From Natrononativus amylolyticus (GTDB lineage Archaea > Halobacteriota > Halobacteria > Halobacteriales > Natrialbaceae): DNA of 64,000 nt. The notes under the pieces were generated by a model, which was not told the origin of the DNA, did no database searches, and was given only the letters and a program-made list of their open reading frames with translations. Shown here in pieces: positions 25,908 through 34,734 of the stretch. A program made the translations under genes and the position numbers. Within the stretch, counting starts at the first letter, position 1. Every line of letters starts with the position of its first letter. The stretch covers positions 1,178,001-1,242,000 of the forward strand of contig NZ_CP101458.1 of assembly GCF_024362525.1 (NCBI RefSeq), read 5' to 3'.

Positions 25908-27137
25908 TCACTGGTAGAAGTAGCCCGCAGAGGAGATGACGTCGTTGCCGTCGTCGTCCTCGATCTTCTCCAAGGCGTTCTCGAAGTCCGTTTGCTGAAC
26001 TGTCGTGCGGTCGTCGCGGATGGCGAACATGCCGGCTTCGGTGGTGACGCTCTCGATCTCGGCGCCGGAGTAGCCGTCGGTCTCGTCGGCCAGTTCGGCG
26101 AAGCTGACGCCGTCGTCGACGCTCATCCCGCGGGTGTGGATCTCGAAGATCTGCTCGCGGCCGTCGCGGTCGGGTTCGGGCACCTCGATGAGGCGGTCGA
26201 AGCGACCGGGCCGGAGGATCGCGCGGTCGAGCATGTCGAAGCGGTTCGTGGCGGCGATGATCCGGATCTCGCCTCGAGCCTCGAAGCCGTCCATCTCGGC
26301 GAGCAGCTGCATCATCGTCCGCTGGACCTCGGCGTCGCCGCTGGTTTTCGATTCGGTGCGCGTGGCGGCGATGGCGTCGATCTCGTCGATGAAGATGATG
26401 GCGGGTTCGCGCTCGCGGGCCATCTCGAAGAGGTCCCGAACCAGCCGCGATCCCTCGCCGATGAACTTGCGGACGAGTTCCGAGCCGGCCATCTTGATGA
26501 AGGTGGCGTCGGTCTGGTTGGCGACGGCTTTGGCGAGCATCGTCTTCCCGGTGCCCGGTGGGCCGTAGAGGAGGACGCCGCTCGGCGGCTCGATGCCGAC
26601 GTCCTCGAACAGTTCGGGCTGGGCGAGGGGCTGTTCGACAGCCTCGCGGACCTCCCGAACCTGCTCGTCGATGCCGCCGATGTCGGTGTAGTCGACCTCG
26701 GGGCGCTCGGTGATCTCCATCGTCTGAGCGCGGGCGTCCGTTTCGGCATTGAGCAGCTTCTGAATGCCGAAGGAGTCGTTGACGGCGACGCGGTCGCCCG
26801 CGTCGAGGCGGTCGGCCATCCGCGGGGAGACCTCCGTCAGCACCTCCTGGTTGTTGCCGTGCTGTTTGACGATGACCTCGCCGTCGACCATGTCCTCGAC
26901 GGTCGCGATGTACAGCGAGGAGCTCTTGAGACACTCGTTCTCTCGTTCGATGCGGTCGACTTTCTCCTGGAGGCGAGAGCGACGCTCCCGTGCGGACTCG
27001 AGTTGCTGTGAGAGCTGCGTGTGAACGTCAGTAATGTCCGAAAAGTGCTCACGCAACGCCTCGAGCCGCTGTTCGTCCGAGAGATCCGGATCGATCTCGC
27101 GGCGGGGTCGGTCGGGAAGAGACGGACTTCGAGACAT
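25908..27137 (-). CDS. panB: Proteasome-activating nucleotidase (PAN, second paralogue type)
   Basis: A 409-aa AAA+ unfoldase that feeds the 20S proteasome. An N-terminal coiled coil (about 30-75, EHFSDITDVHTQLSQQLE...) is followed by an OB domain (YIATVEDMVDGEVIVKQHG), Walker A GPPGTGKTM near 191-199, Walker B IIFIDEIDAIA, sensor 1 IRIIAATNRFD and arginine fingers RPGRFDR. The C-terminus is YFYQ, giving an HbYX-type ending (Phe-Tyr-Gln) for docking into the 20S alpha ring. Start ATG at 27137: a TATA-like TTTATC lies 28-33 nt upstream, so the longer in-frame start at 27200 would be upstream of the promoter. The sequence resembles haloarchaeal PanB more than PanA. Confidence 0.92.
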   Translation of the reverse strand: MSRSPSLPDRPRREIDPDLSDEQRLEALREHFSDITDVHTQLSQQLESARERRSRLQEKVDRIERENECLKSSSLYIATVEDMVDGEVIVKQHGNNQEVLTEVSPRMADRLDAGDRVAVNDSFGIQKLLNAETDARAQTMEITERPEVDYTDIGGIDEQVREVREAVEQPLAQPELFEDVGIEPPSGVLLYGPPGTGKTMLAKAVANQTDATFIKMAGSELVRKFIGEGSRLVRDLFEMAREREPAIIFIDEIDAIAATRTESKTSGDAEVQRTMMQLLAEMDGFEARGEIRIIAATNRFDMLDRAILRPGRFDRLIEVPEPDRDGREQIFEIHTRGMSVDDGVSFAELADETDGYSGAEIESVTTEAGMFAIRDDRTTVQQTDFENALEKIEDDDGNDVISSAGYFYQ

Positions 27138-27164
27138 CTGCTGTACGCCGATTAGTTTTCCACG

Positions 27165-27170
27165 ATAAAT
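27165..27170 (-). promoter_or_regulatory. TATA-like box of the PAN gene
   Basis: On the minus strand TTTATC (in CACATTTATCGTGG) lies about 28 nt before the chosen ATG at 27137, fitting a leaderless or nearly leaderless transcript, common in haloarchaea. It decides the start. Confidence 0.5.
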
Positions 27171-27256
27171 GTGCCTTTGGGTTGCGGTCGTCTCTATCAT
27201 CGTCGCCGAGACGGGCGTTTACCCGTATTTCGGGGCGGCTGCCGCCCGACTGCGAG

Positions 27257-29050
27257 TCATGTCAGCAGCGAGTCGAGCTCCTCGAGTCGCTCGCCGTAGG
27301 TCGCGAGCGCGCGGTCGATCGGCTCCGAGGTACTCATGTCGATGCCGGCGATCCGGAGCAACTCGAGGGGGTACTCCCGCGAGCCCCGGCGCAGGAACTC
27401 GAGGTAGTTCTCGGCGGCGTCGGCGCCGTTTGCGAGGACGTCCTCGGAGATGGCGAGCGCCGCGGAGATGCCGGTCGCGTACTGGTAGACGTAAAAGGCC
27501 CGGTAGAAGTGCGGGATGCGCATCCACTCGCGGGCGATGCGGTCGTCCGCGTTCGCCGGCTCGTAGTAGGTCGACTTCAGGCCGTGGTAGAGCTCGTCGA
27601 GGCGGTCGGCGGTCAGCGGCTCGCCGCTCTCCTCGAGTTCGTGGGCGCGGTGTTCGAACTCCGCGAACAGCGTCTGGCGGTAGAGCGTCGAGCGCACCCG
27701 TTCTGCGAACTCGTTGAGCACCGCCCTCCGGAGGGCGGGCTCTTCGACGGTCTCGAGCAGGTGGTTCGTCAGCAGCGCCTCGTTGACCGTGCTCGCGACC
27801 TCGGCGACGAAGATTTCGTATCCGGAGTAGACGTACGGCTGCGCCTCCTTCGTGAGCTCGGAGTGCATCGAGTGGCCGAGTTCGTGGGCCAGCGTGTACA
27901 TCGAGGTGACGTCGTCCTGGTAGTTCATCAGGATGAACGGCTGGGTGTCGTAGGTTCCCCCGGAGTAGGCGCCCGCGCGCTTCCCCTCGTTCTCGTAGAC
28001 GTCGACCCAGCGGGAGTCGAGGCCCTCCGCGACGCGGGACTGGTAGTCCTCGCCGAGCGGGGCGACCGCGTCGACGACGTACTGTGCGGCGTCGTCGTAC
28101 TCGATATCGGGACCCTCGTCGCCGGTCAGCGGCATGTAGAGGTCCCACATCTCGAGTTCGTCGACGCCGAGGGCCTCGCGCTTGAGTTCGGCGTGCGTGT
28201 GCAGATGCTCGAGGTTGTCGTTGACGCTCTCGACGAGGGTGTCGTAGACAGAAACCGGCACGTTCGGGCCGTCGAGGGCGGCCTCGCGGGCGGTGTCGTA
28301 GTTGCGGGCCTGGGCCAGCTTCACGTCGGCTTTGACGCTGTTCTTGTACGTCGAGGCGACCGTGTTGCGCATCGACTCCCACTCGTCGAAGTACGCCTCG
28401 TGAACCTGCCGGCGGAACTCGCGGTCGGTGCGCTTGAGCAGGTTCGTGAAGTTGCTCTGGGTGATCTCGACGGGCTCCCCGTCCGGGTCCTCCACCGTCG
28501 GAAACGTCATGTCCGCGTTCGAGAGCATGTTGTAGACGTCGCCGGTCGCCCCCGTCACCTCGCTCAGGTCGGCGAGCAGCGCCTCGACCTCCGCCGAGCG
28601 GGTGTGCGGCTTCATCCGCAGGACGTCGTCGACGTAGTGGTCGTACAGCTCGAGTTCCGGCGCTTCCTCGACCATCTCGTCGAACTCCTCGCGGGTCAGC
28701 GCCTGGATCTCGGGGTCGATGAAGGAGGCGGCCGACTGGGCGTCCGCCGCCAGCGACTGGGCGCGGGCGCTCATCGCCTGGTACTCCTGGTTCGCCGTGT
28801 CCTCGTCGCTTCGCATTCGGGCGTAAGAGAACACCGTCGACACCTCGCGCATGAGCCGATCGCGCAGCTCCAGCACCGCCAGGAGGGTCTCGCCGTCGTC
28901 GGTCGCCTGCCCCTCGTAGGCCGCGAGTTCCTCGATCGTCTCGGCGGTCTCCTCGTAGGCGGACTCCCAGTCCTCGTCGGTCGCGTAGATGCTCTCGAGA
29001 TCCCACGTGTACTGCTCGTCGATCTCGGAGCGGTCGGGTACCGAACTCAT
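27257..29050 (-). CDS. pepF: Oligoendopeptidase F (M3 family zinc metallopeptidase)
   Basis: A 597-aa M3B peptidase that cleaves short peptides in the cytosol. Zinc motif HELGHSMHSE has His389 and His393 with Glu390. The following helix YSGYEIFVAEVASTVNEAL contains the third ligand Glu. The N-terminal PepF domain is YTWDLESIYATDEDWESAYEE. Its length is normal for the family. It lies upstream of PAN on the same strand, 119 bp away; PAN has its own promoter, so co-transcription is uncertain, but the pair suits stepwise protein breakdown. Confidence 0.94.
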   Translation of the reverse strand: MSSVPDRSEIDEQYTWDLESIYATDEDWESAYEETAETIEELAAYEGQATDDGETLLAVLELRDRLMREVSTVFSYARMRSDEDTANQEYQAMSARAQSLAADAQSAASFIDPEIQALTREEFDEMVEEAPELELYDHYVDDVLRMKPHTRSAEVEALLADLSEVTGATGDVYNMLSNADMTFPTVEDPDGEPVEITQSNFTNLLKRTDREFRRQVHEAYFDEWESMRNTVASTYKNSVKADVKLAQARNYDTAREAALDGPNVPVSVYDTLVESVNDNLEHLHTHAELKREALGVDELEMWDLYMPLTGDEGPDIEYDDAAQYVVDAVAPLGEDYQSRVAEGLDSRWVDVYENEGKRAGAYSGGTYDTQPFILMNYQDDVTSMYTLAHELGHSMHSELTKEAQPYVYSGYEIFVAEVASTVNEALLTNHLLETVEEPALRRAVLNEFAERVRSTLYRQTLFAEFEHRAHELEESGEPLTADRLDELYHGLKSTYYEPANADDRIAREWMRIPHFYRAFYVYQYATGISAALAISEDVLANGADAAENYLEFLRRGSREYPLELLRIAGIDMSTSEPIDRALATYGERLEELDSLLT

Positions 29051-29145
29051 GAACGCCGTTTCGGAACGGAGGTGGTAAAGGTTGCCGAACCGGCGCGGCG
29101 GGCGCCGACCTGAGCGTTTTTCTCGTTTCCGCGTGAGTGTGGGCC

Positions 29146-30522
29146 ATGAACGAGTCAGCGGAGACGACCGGAGACGAGACCGGAGACGAAGCGACCTTCG
29201 AGCGGGCGCTCGGGGCCGCGTGGCACGACGACCGGGCCTGGGAACTGCTCACGGAACTCACGCAGCTCGGGAGCCGAATGGGCGGCTCTCCCGGCGAGCG
29301 TCGGGGCGCCGAGTTCGTCCGCGAGGCGTTTCTCGAGGCCGGCGTCCGGGATCCGACCATCGAGGAGTTTCCGATGAACTACTGGGAGCGCGGCACGACC
29401 GAGTTCGCCGTCACCGAACCCGTCGAACGCTCCTTCGAAGCGATCGCCTTGCCCTACAGCGCGGCGGGCGACGTCGAGGGGCCGCTGGTCGACGTCGGCT
29501 ACGGCACTCCCCAAGAGATCGAGGACGCGGGGGAAGCGGTGCGGGGCGCGATCGTCGTCGCGAGCACCACGACCCCGCCCGGCCAGCGGTTCGTCCACCG
29601 GATGGAGAAGTTCGGCCACGCCGCCGCGGCGGGCGCGGAGGCGTTCGTCTTCGCCAATCACGTCCCCGGCCAGCTCCCCCCGACCGGCTCGCTGAAGTTC
29701 GACGGTGAGGCGGCGATGCCCGGCGTCGGCGTCAGCGCCGAAACGCACGACTGGCTCGCCGAGTACGCCGAAGCCGGCGGGCGCGCCCGCCTGCGCGTCG
29801 ACGCGACGACGGAGGCGGGCTCGAGCCAGAACGTCGTCGGCGCGCTCGGCCCCGACACCGACGAGGAGATCGTCGTGCTCGCCCACTACGACGGCCACGA
29901 CATCGCGGAGGGTGCGCTGGACAACGGCTGCGGAATCGCGACGATCACCGCCGCGGCGGCGGTGCTGTCGGAGATCGAGGACGACCTCGAGTGTCGCGTG
30001 CGGATCGCCGGTGTCGGCTGCGAGGAGGTCGGGCTGATGGGCGCGGCCGCGCTCGCCGCTGACAGCGACCTCGAGTCCGTCCGGGCCGTGGTCAACGTCG
30101 ACGGCGCGGGCCGGTTCCGAAACCTGCGGACGTACAGCCACAGCTCGGACGAACTCGAGGCGCTGGCGAGCGAGGTGACCAACGAGTTCGGCCAGCCGGT
30201 GGTCCACGAACCCGACCCTCACCCCTTCAGCGACCACTGGCCGTTCCTCCGGGAGGGCGTCCCGTCGCTGCAACTGCACAGCGAACCACCGGCGGGTGGC
30301 GAGCGCGGCCGGGGCTGGGGCCACACCGCCGCGGACACCCGCGACAAGGTCGACCCCCGGAACCTCCGCGAACACGCGATGCTCACCGCCCTGCTGGTCC
30401 GGGAGCTGAGCGGCCGAGCGGTGGCGCGGATCGACGGCGACGAGTTGCGCGAGGCGTTCTACGAGCAGGACTACGAGCCGGGGATGCGCGCCTCGGAGAT
30501 CTGGCCCGAACGCTGGGAGTGA
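29146..30522 (+). CDS. M28 family metallopeptidase (aminopeptidase)
   Basis: A 458-aa zinc peptidase. The co-catalytic site starts at AHYDGHDIAEGALDNGCGI (His247 and Asp in the ALDN segment). Then come GCEEVGLMGA (Glu-Glu pair; catalytic base and ligand) and VVNVDGAGRF, with a final His in FSDHWPFLREGVPSLQLHSEP. An inserted PA-like domain near residues 110-190 (DVGYGTPQEI..., VVASTTTPPGQRFVHRM) is typical. There is no clear signal peptide, so it is probably cytosolic. Start ATG at 29146 follows the short N-terminal MNESAETTGDE. Divergent from pepF with a 95-bp gap. Confidence 0.9.
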   Translation: MNESAETTGDETGDEATFERALGAAWHDDRAWELLTELTQLGSRMGGSPGERRGAEFVREAFLEAGVRDPTIEEFPMNYWERGTTEFAVTEPVERSFEAIALPYSAAGDVEGPLVDVGYGTPQEIEDAGEAVRGAIVVASTTTPPGQRFVHRMEKFGHAAAAGAEAFVFANHVPGQLPPTGSLKFDGEAAMPGVGVSAETHDWLAEYAEAGGRARLRVDATTEAGSSQNVVGALGPDTDEEIVVLAHYDGHDIAEGALDNGCGIATITAAAAVLSEIEDDLECRVRIAGVGCEEVGLMGAAALAADSDLESVRAVVNVDGAGRFRNLRTYSHSSDELEALASEVTNEFGQPVVHEPDPHPFSDHWPFLREGVPSLQLHSEPPAGGERGRGWGHTAADTRDKVDPRNLREHAMLTALLVRELSGRAVARIDGDELREAFYEQDYEPGMRASEIWPERWE

Positions 30523-30647
30523 ACTACCCCGCCCTACTCGCTCACATTCGTTCGCTCCGTGAGGACGGTGCATTCTCGCCTGTTTTCTGGTAAACCGCGG
30601 GAACCGGTGTCGAAAACGGTCGCCGATAGAGGGAGCCTCAAACCCGC

Positions 30648-30655
30648 TATATAAA
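30648..30655 (+). promoter_or_regulatory. TATA box upstream of doxX
   Basis: TATATAAA in an AT-rich island inside the 206-bp gap after the M28 gene, 74 nt before the ATG at 30729. A start site about 25-30 nt downstream would leave a leader of some 45 nt. The rest of the gap holds a short imperfect stem (CTCAC...GTGAG near 30540-30562) and no gene. Confidence 0.5.
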
Positions 30656-30728
30656 GGCCCCCTCAAATAAAGGAAGATCACTCACCCGTGTTCGGCTCCT
30701 CTGTTCAAATACGAGAGGTCAACCGATC

Positions 30729-31295
30729 ATGTCCACTACTACTCGAAACAGACTCGAAAGCCGGTACGCGGGAATCACGCTCGAAGGACACCCCCACGCG
30801 CTGTCGGCGTGGTTCATCGTCGCCCTGCGGTTCGTGATGGGCGGGACGATGCTGTTCGCCGGACTCGGCAAGTTCGCGTTCGTCAGCGGCGAGGCGTTCG
30901 ACGCCAGCGGCTTCCTCGTCCACGGCGTCGACCCGGCCAGCCCGGTCAGCGGGCTCTACGCCGCGATGGCGGGCAACGCGATGTTGCTCGAGGTCATCAA
31001 CGTCGTCGTCCCGGTCACGCAGGTGCTGATCGGCGTGGCGCTGATCACCGGCGCGTTCGTTCGGCTGGCCGCTCTCGGCGGCGCGCTCCAGATGTCGGCC
31101 TTCTACCTCGGCGGGTGGGAGGGACAGTGGCTCGCGCTGTTCGACTCGACGCTGATCTACGCCGTCGTCTTCCTGGCCATCGCGGCCTTCGGCGCCGGCC
31201 GGATCCTCGGCCTCGACCGCTACATCGAACAGATCGACGCGGGCGGGCAGACGCTCGTCGAGCGCTTCCCGAAGCTTCGATACGTTCTGAGCTAA
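30729..31295 (+). CDS. DoxX family membrane protein
   Basis: A 188-aa protein of about four to five membrane helices: ALRFVMGGTMLFAGLGKFAFV, NAMLLEVINVVVPVTQVLIGVALITGAFV, RLAALGGALQMSAFYLG and LIYAVVFLAIAAFGAGRILGL. The signature RFVMGGTMLFAGLGKF is of the DoxX type (related to the DoxD subunit of thiosulfate:quinone oxidoreductase and to SURF-like membrane partners). Whether it acts with a thiosulfate or stress system cannot be told; no DoxA partner is adjacent. Confidence 0.87.
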   Translation: MSTTTRNRLESRYAGITLEGHPHALSAWFIVALRFVMGGTMLFAGLGKFAFVSGEAFDASGFLVHGVDPASPVSGLYAAMAGNAMLLEVINVVVPVTQVLIGVALITGAFVRLAALGGALQMSAFYLGGWEGQWLALFDSTLIYAVVFLAIAAFGAGRILGLDRYIEQIDAGGQTLVERFPKLRYVLS

Positions 31296-31430
31296 CTCCG
31301 ATTTTTGTATGGAAGCCAGGAAAGTACCCGCGGCTTCGGCTGTGAGCAACTCAATTACTGCGAACTGACCCCGTTGGAGCCCTTCGTCGGTGATAGACTT
31401 CAGGAATCGCGCTGAATACAGAGCGCGAAC

Positions 31431-31610
31431 TTACGAGATCCATTCACAAGCGGCGCCGTAGGTCAGTTCCTCTTCTTCAATATACGCTGCTAGACACGCA
31501 TAATTACAGAACTGCCCCATCCGGTTAGCAGAAGCGTTCGTCCCCTCGTTTACGAATATGGGGTCGTGTCGCTCACCGTCGCTCCCACAGTACGTGCATT
31601 CGTTTTCCAT
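31431..31610 (-). CDS. Small TRASH-like zinc finger protein, AT-rich gene
   Basis: A 59-aa protein with two Cys pairs, ECTYCGSDGE and QFCNYACLAAY, separated by about 30 residues. This resembles TRASH/MYM-like treble-clef fingers. It is acidic at the C-terminus (EEEELTYGAACEW). ATG at 31608-31610 is chosen; longer in-frame starts exist to 31685. The gene and its flanks use more A/T third bases than the neighbours, suggesting acquisition. It is convergent with doxX. Metal sensing or DNA binding is only inferred. Confidence 0.6.
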   Translation of the reverse strand: MENECTYCGSDGERHDPIFVNEGTNASANRMGQFCNYACLAAYIEEEELTYGAACEWIS

Positions 31611-31702
31611 GGTCTCTGTTCGTGTGGAAAGCGGTAAGTCGTTGTCTGAAGTCAGCACGCGAGTTCTGTCAGCATGAATACGCACTGCGGCGAAAAACGT
31701 CC

Positions 31703-31945
31703 TTATCGACGTCTCTCGGCCGCAACCGCGGTTCGAACGACTCGAGCGGCCCCGAGCGTCGCGAGAAAACAGCCGACGAGAACGAGGCCGACGAAGAGGA
31801 CGATGCCGAGTCCGGTCGCCCCCGGTTCGGGGTGCGAGAGCAACGGGTCGGTAAACCGGTAGCCGCCGGCGATCACGAGCACGCCCGCGGCGATCCGGGC
31901 CGACGCCCGCCAGTAGGCGCCGTACTCCTCCGGAGACAGTTCCAT
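31703..31945 (-). CDS. Small two-helix membrane protein
   Basis: An 80-aa protein: a short amphipathic N-terminus (MELSPEEYGAYWRAS) then hydrophobic helices ARIAAGVLVIAGGYRF and ATGLGIVLFVGLVLVGCFLATLGAARVV, ending in a basic AAERRR tail. No motif. Flanked on the same strand by other small membrane-protein genes; probably its own transcript. Confidence 0.55.
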   Translation of the reverse strand: MELSPEEYGAYWRASARIAAGVLVIAGGYRFTDPLLSHPEPGATGLGIVLFVGLVLVGCFLATLGAARVVRTAVAAERRR

Positions 31946-31980
31946 GCCGACGACTGTGCGGGCGGTCTACAAAAACGCTC

Positions 31981-32214
31981 TCACCGATCCGCCAGTTCGT
32001 CGGCGACGGTTTCGGCGACGACCAGCGAGATTCCCTCCGAGACGTATCGAAAGCCGATGAAGACGCCGAGCAGTCCGACCACGCTACCGAAAACTCCGCC
32101 GACGAGGTCGTACTGGCCGTAGAGAAACGCGGCGGCCGCCCACGGAGCCGCGGCCGCGACCGCCCCGCCGGTCATGAGCGCCGCCGCGTCCCAGAACGTG
32201 TTCGTCTCGACCAT
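31981..32214 (-). CDS. Small membrane protein downstream of truA
   Basis: A 77-aa protein of two to three hydrophobic segments (DAAALMTGGAVAAAAPWAAAAFLYG and GGVFGSVVGLLGVFIGFRYVSEGISLVVAE). The frame is open much further upstream, but the upstream part is Arg/Pro-rich antisense of truA, so ATG 32212-32214 (MVETNTFWD) is chosen. It may be cotranscribed with truA (62-bp gap). Unknown function. Confidence 0.6.
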   Translation of the reverse strand: MVETNTFWDAAALMTGGAVAAAAPWAAAAFLYGQYDLVGGVFGSVVGLLGVFIGFRYVSEGISLVVAETVADELADR

Positions 32215-32276
32215 ACCGGACGGAGCAAGGGGTTCGCCGAAAACGTTCCGGAACTGATCGGTTCGATACGACCGAC

Positions 32277-33122
32277 TCACCGAACGCCGTCTCGGAGCTG
32301 GCCCGCGACTCGAGCGCCAGTCGCCCGCTCGAGCCGCCGCGCCTCGAACACCTCGCGGGCGCTTTCGGCGGCCGTCTCGTCGATGCGGAACGCGAGGTTC
32401 GGGTACGCCACGCGAGCCAGGACGAGCGGCTCCGGCGGGGCGGGGGCGACCCCCTCGTGGCCCGGCAGCGGGTCGGGTCCGAGAACGCGGTCGATCTTCG
32501 CGAGCGGCTCTGCGCCGGTGCCGACGTCTCGGGCCAGCGAGACGAGGCGGCGGACGAGTTCGCGCGAAAAGCCCGGTGCCGAAACGGTGACGACGAGGTA
32601 GTCGCCGTCGCGGCTCGCCTCGAGGCGGGGCTCCCGTTCCGTGTTTCGGTCGTCGGGCGTGAGGTTGTGGAAGTCGTGGAAACCGGAGAGCGCCTCGAGC
32701 GCCTCGCGAAAGCGGTCGTCGTCGACGGGATCGGCTCCCGAAGGGCCCGGTGTTGCCCCCGTGGGGGGCGCGTAGAGGTGGTAGACGTACTCCCGACGAA
32801 CGGCGTGGTGGGTCGCGTGGAAGCCGTCGGGGGTGTCCGCTGCGGCCCAGGCGCGGACGTCGGCGGGGAGTTCGGCGTTCAGCGCTCGAGGGGTGAGCCA
32901 GTCGGGTACCTCGAGCCCGATCGTCTGGGCGAGCGCCGACACTCCCGCGTCGGTTCGGCCTGCGGCGGCGTACCCCGCGGGTCGGTGGGCGTCGGGGGCG
33001 AGGACCTCGAGCCGTCGAAGGGCGTCGAAAATCGCGTCCTCGACGGTGGAGACGTCCGGCTGGCGCTGGAAGCCGTAGTAGCCGGCCCCGTCGTAGGCGA
33101 TCCGGAACGCGCGCGGGTGCAT
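32277..33122 (-). CDS. truA: tRNA pseudouridine(38-40) synthase TruA
   Basis: A 281-aa pseudouridine synthase that isomerises U38-U40 in the anticodon arm. The conserved motif AAAGRTDAGVSA holds catalytic Asp58. N-terminal FRIAYDGAGYYGFQRQPD and the later REYVYHLYAPP and FTRDLV-like VSAPGFSRELVRRLVSLA segments fit the family. The length is slightly larger than bacterial TruA, typical of haloarchaea. The upstream 124 bp separates it from the divergent sulfatase gene. Confidence 0.93.
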   Translation of the reverse strand: MHPRAFRIAYDGAGYYGFQRQPDVSTVEDAIFDALRRLEVLAPDAHRPAGYAAAGRTDAGVSALAQTIGLEVPDWLTPRALNAELPADVRAWAAADTPDGFHATHHAVRREYVYHLYAPPTGATPGPSGADPVDDDRFREALEALSGFHDFHNLTPDDRNTEREPRLEASRDGDYLVVTVSAPGFSRELVRRLVSLARDVGTGAEPLAKIDRVLGPDPLPGHEGVAPAPPEPLVLARVAYPNLAFRIDETAAESAREVFEARRLERATGARVAGQLRDGVR

Positions 33123-33246
33123 CAGTTTCGAGGCAGGGGCGGAGGGGTGTTATACCGTTCGCTGGGCGCCCCTCGCACCCGCCGCGTCTGTACGGCCTGC
33201 ATACTCCGGGGGTGGGGCCTTCCCCCAGAGCGGCGGACGTGGGTGT

Positions 33247-34734
33247 ATGACGGAGACAACCGAGCGTGAAGCCGACCCCCATGAAACCGTGCGGAACGTG
33301 GTGTTCGTCGTCCTCGACACGGCGCGAGCGACGAGCGTATCCGAGCGGACGATGCCGACGCTCGCCGCCCTCGCCGACGAGGGGACGACGTTCGACCGCG
33401 CGTTCGCGACCGCACCCTGGACCCTTCCCTCACACGCCTCGATATTCACCGGCACTTACCCCTCCGAACACGGCGCCCACGGCGGTCACACCTACCTCGA
33501 GGACTCGCTGCGAACGCTTCCCGAGGCGTTCGACGCGGCGGGGTACGACACCGTCGGCGTCTCGAACAACACCTGGATCACCGAGGAGTTCGGCTTCGAC
33601 CGCGGGTTCGACGACCTCCGGCGGGGCTGGCAGTACATCCAGTCGGACACCGACATGGGCTCGGTCGTCCGCGGCGAGGACGTCCACGAGAAACTCGAGG
33701 CGACGCGGGACCGCCTGTTCGAGGGGAACCCGGTCGTCAACGCCGCCAACGTCCTCTACAGCGAGGTGTTCCAGCCTGCAGGCGACGACGGCGCCGATCG
33801 GACGACGAACTGGATGCGCGACTGGCTCGCCTCGCGGTCGCGCGACCGGCCGTTTTTCCTGTTCTGTAACTACATCGAACCCCACGTCGAGTACGACCCG
33901 CCGCGGGCGTACGCCGAGCGGTTCCTCCCCGAGGGCGGCAGCTACGAGGAGGCGACCGCGATCCGCCAGGACCCCCGCGCCTACGACGTCGGCGACTACG
34001 AGCTCACCGAGCGGGAGTTCGCGCTCCTCCGGGGGCTCTACCAGGCGGAACTGGCCTACGTCGACGACCAGCTCGAGCGGCTGCGGGCCGCCCTCGAGGA
34101 CACCGGCCACTGGGAGGACACCCTGCTTGTCGTCTGCGGCGATCACGGCGAGCACGTCGGCGAGCACGGGTTCTTCGGCCACCAGTACAACCTGTACGAC
34201 ACTCTCCTGCACGTCCCGCTCGTGTTTCACGGCGGCGCCTTCACCGGCGGCGGCCGCCGGAGCGAGCTGGTCCAGCTGCTCGACCTCCCCGCGACGCTGC
34301 TCGAGGCGACCGGGCTCACCGACGCCGAACTGACCGAGCAGGGCCACGGCCGCTCGCTGTACCCGGGATCTCGGTCCGAACCGCGCGACGCGGTGTTCGC
34401 CGAGTACGCCGCCCCGCAGCCGTCGATCGACCGACTCGAGGCGCGCTTCGGCGAGGTTCCCGAGCGCGTCCGGGCGTTCGACCGCCGGCTCCGGGCGATC
34501 CGGACGGACGAGTACAAGTACGTCGTCGGCGACGACGGCTTCGAGCGCCTCCACCACCTCGTCTCCGACCCGCGAGAGCGCGTCGACGTCTCGAGCGAAC
34601 GCCCCGAACGGGCGGCCGAACTCGGCGCGCGACTCGAGGGCCAGTTCGACGGGGTCGAGGCGACGACGGCGGCGAGTAGCGTCGCGATGCGCGAGTCGAC
34701 GAAGGATCGGCTGGCGGACCTGGGCTACCTGTAG
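33247..34734 (+). CDS. Sulfatase-superfamily hydrolase with Thr at the nucleophile position
   Basis: A 495-aa alkaline-phosphatase/sulfatase-fold enzyme. The N-terminal metal-binding strand is RNVVFVVLDTARATS. The active-site segment is APWTLPSHASIFTGTYP with Thr59 where sulfatases have Cys/Ser (C-x-P-x-R); the following Arg is also replaced. The metal-binding DHGEHVGEHGFFGHQYNLYDTLLHVPLV block lies near residues 298-326. A Thr nucleophile points to a phosphodiesterase, phosphotransferase or phosphonate-type reaction rather than sulfate ester hydrolysis with formylglycine. It has no signal peptide. Its stop codon abuts the stop of the convergent kinase gene without a gap (34734/34735). Confidence 0.82.
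   Translation: MTETTEREADPHETVRNVVFVVLDTARATSVSERTMPTLAALADEGTTFDRAFATAPWTLPSHASIFTGTYPSEHGAHGGHTYLEDSLRTLPEAFDAAGYDTVGVSNNTWITEEFGFDRGFDDLRRGWQYIQSDTDMGSVVRGEDVHEKLEATRDRLFEGNPVVNAANVLYSEVFQPAGDDGADRTTNWMRDWLASRSRDRPFFLFCNYIEPHVEYDPPRAYAERFLPEGGSYEEATAIRQDPRAYDVGDYELTEREFALLRGLYQAELAYVDDQLERLRAALEDTGHWEDTLLVVCGDHGEHVGEHGFFGHQYNLYDTLLHVPLVFHGGAFTGGGRRSELVQLLDLPATLLEATGLTDAELTEQGHGRSLYPGSRSEPRDAVFAEYAAPQPSIDRLEARFGEVPERVRAFDRRLRAIRTDEYKYVVGDDGFERLHHLVSDPRERVDVSSERPERAAELGARLEGQFDGVEATTAASSVAMRESTKDRLADLGYL

Noticed and set aside
27138-27200. N-terminal extension of PAN (21 codons) from an upstream ATG
   Set aside because: A TATA-like site lies within it and the family N-terminus begins at MSRSPSLPD.
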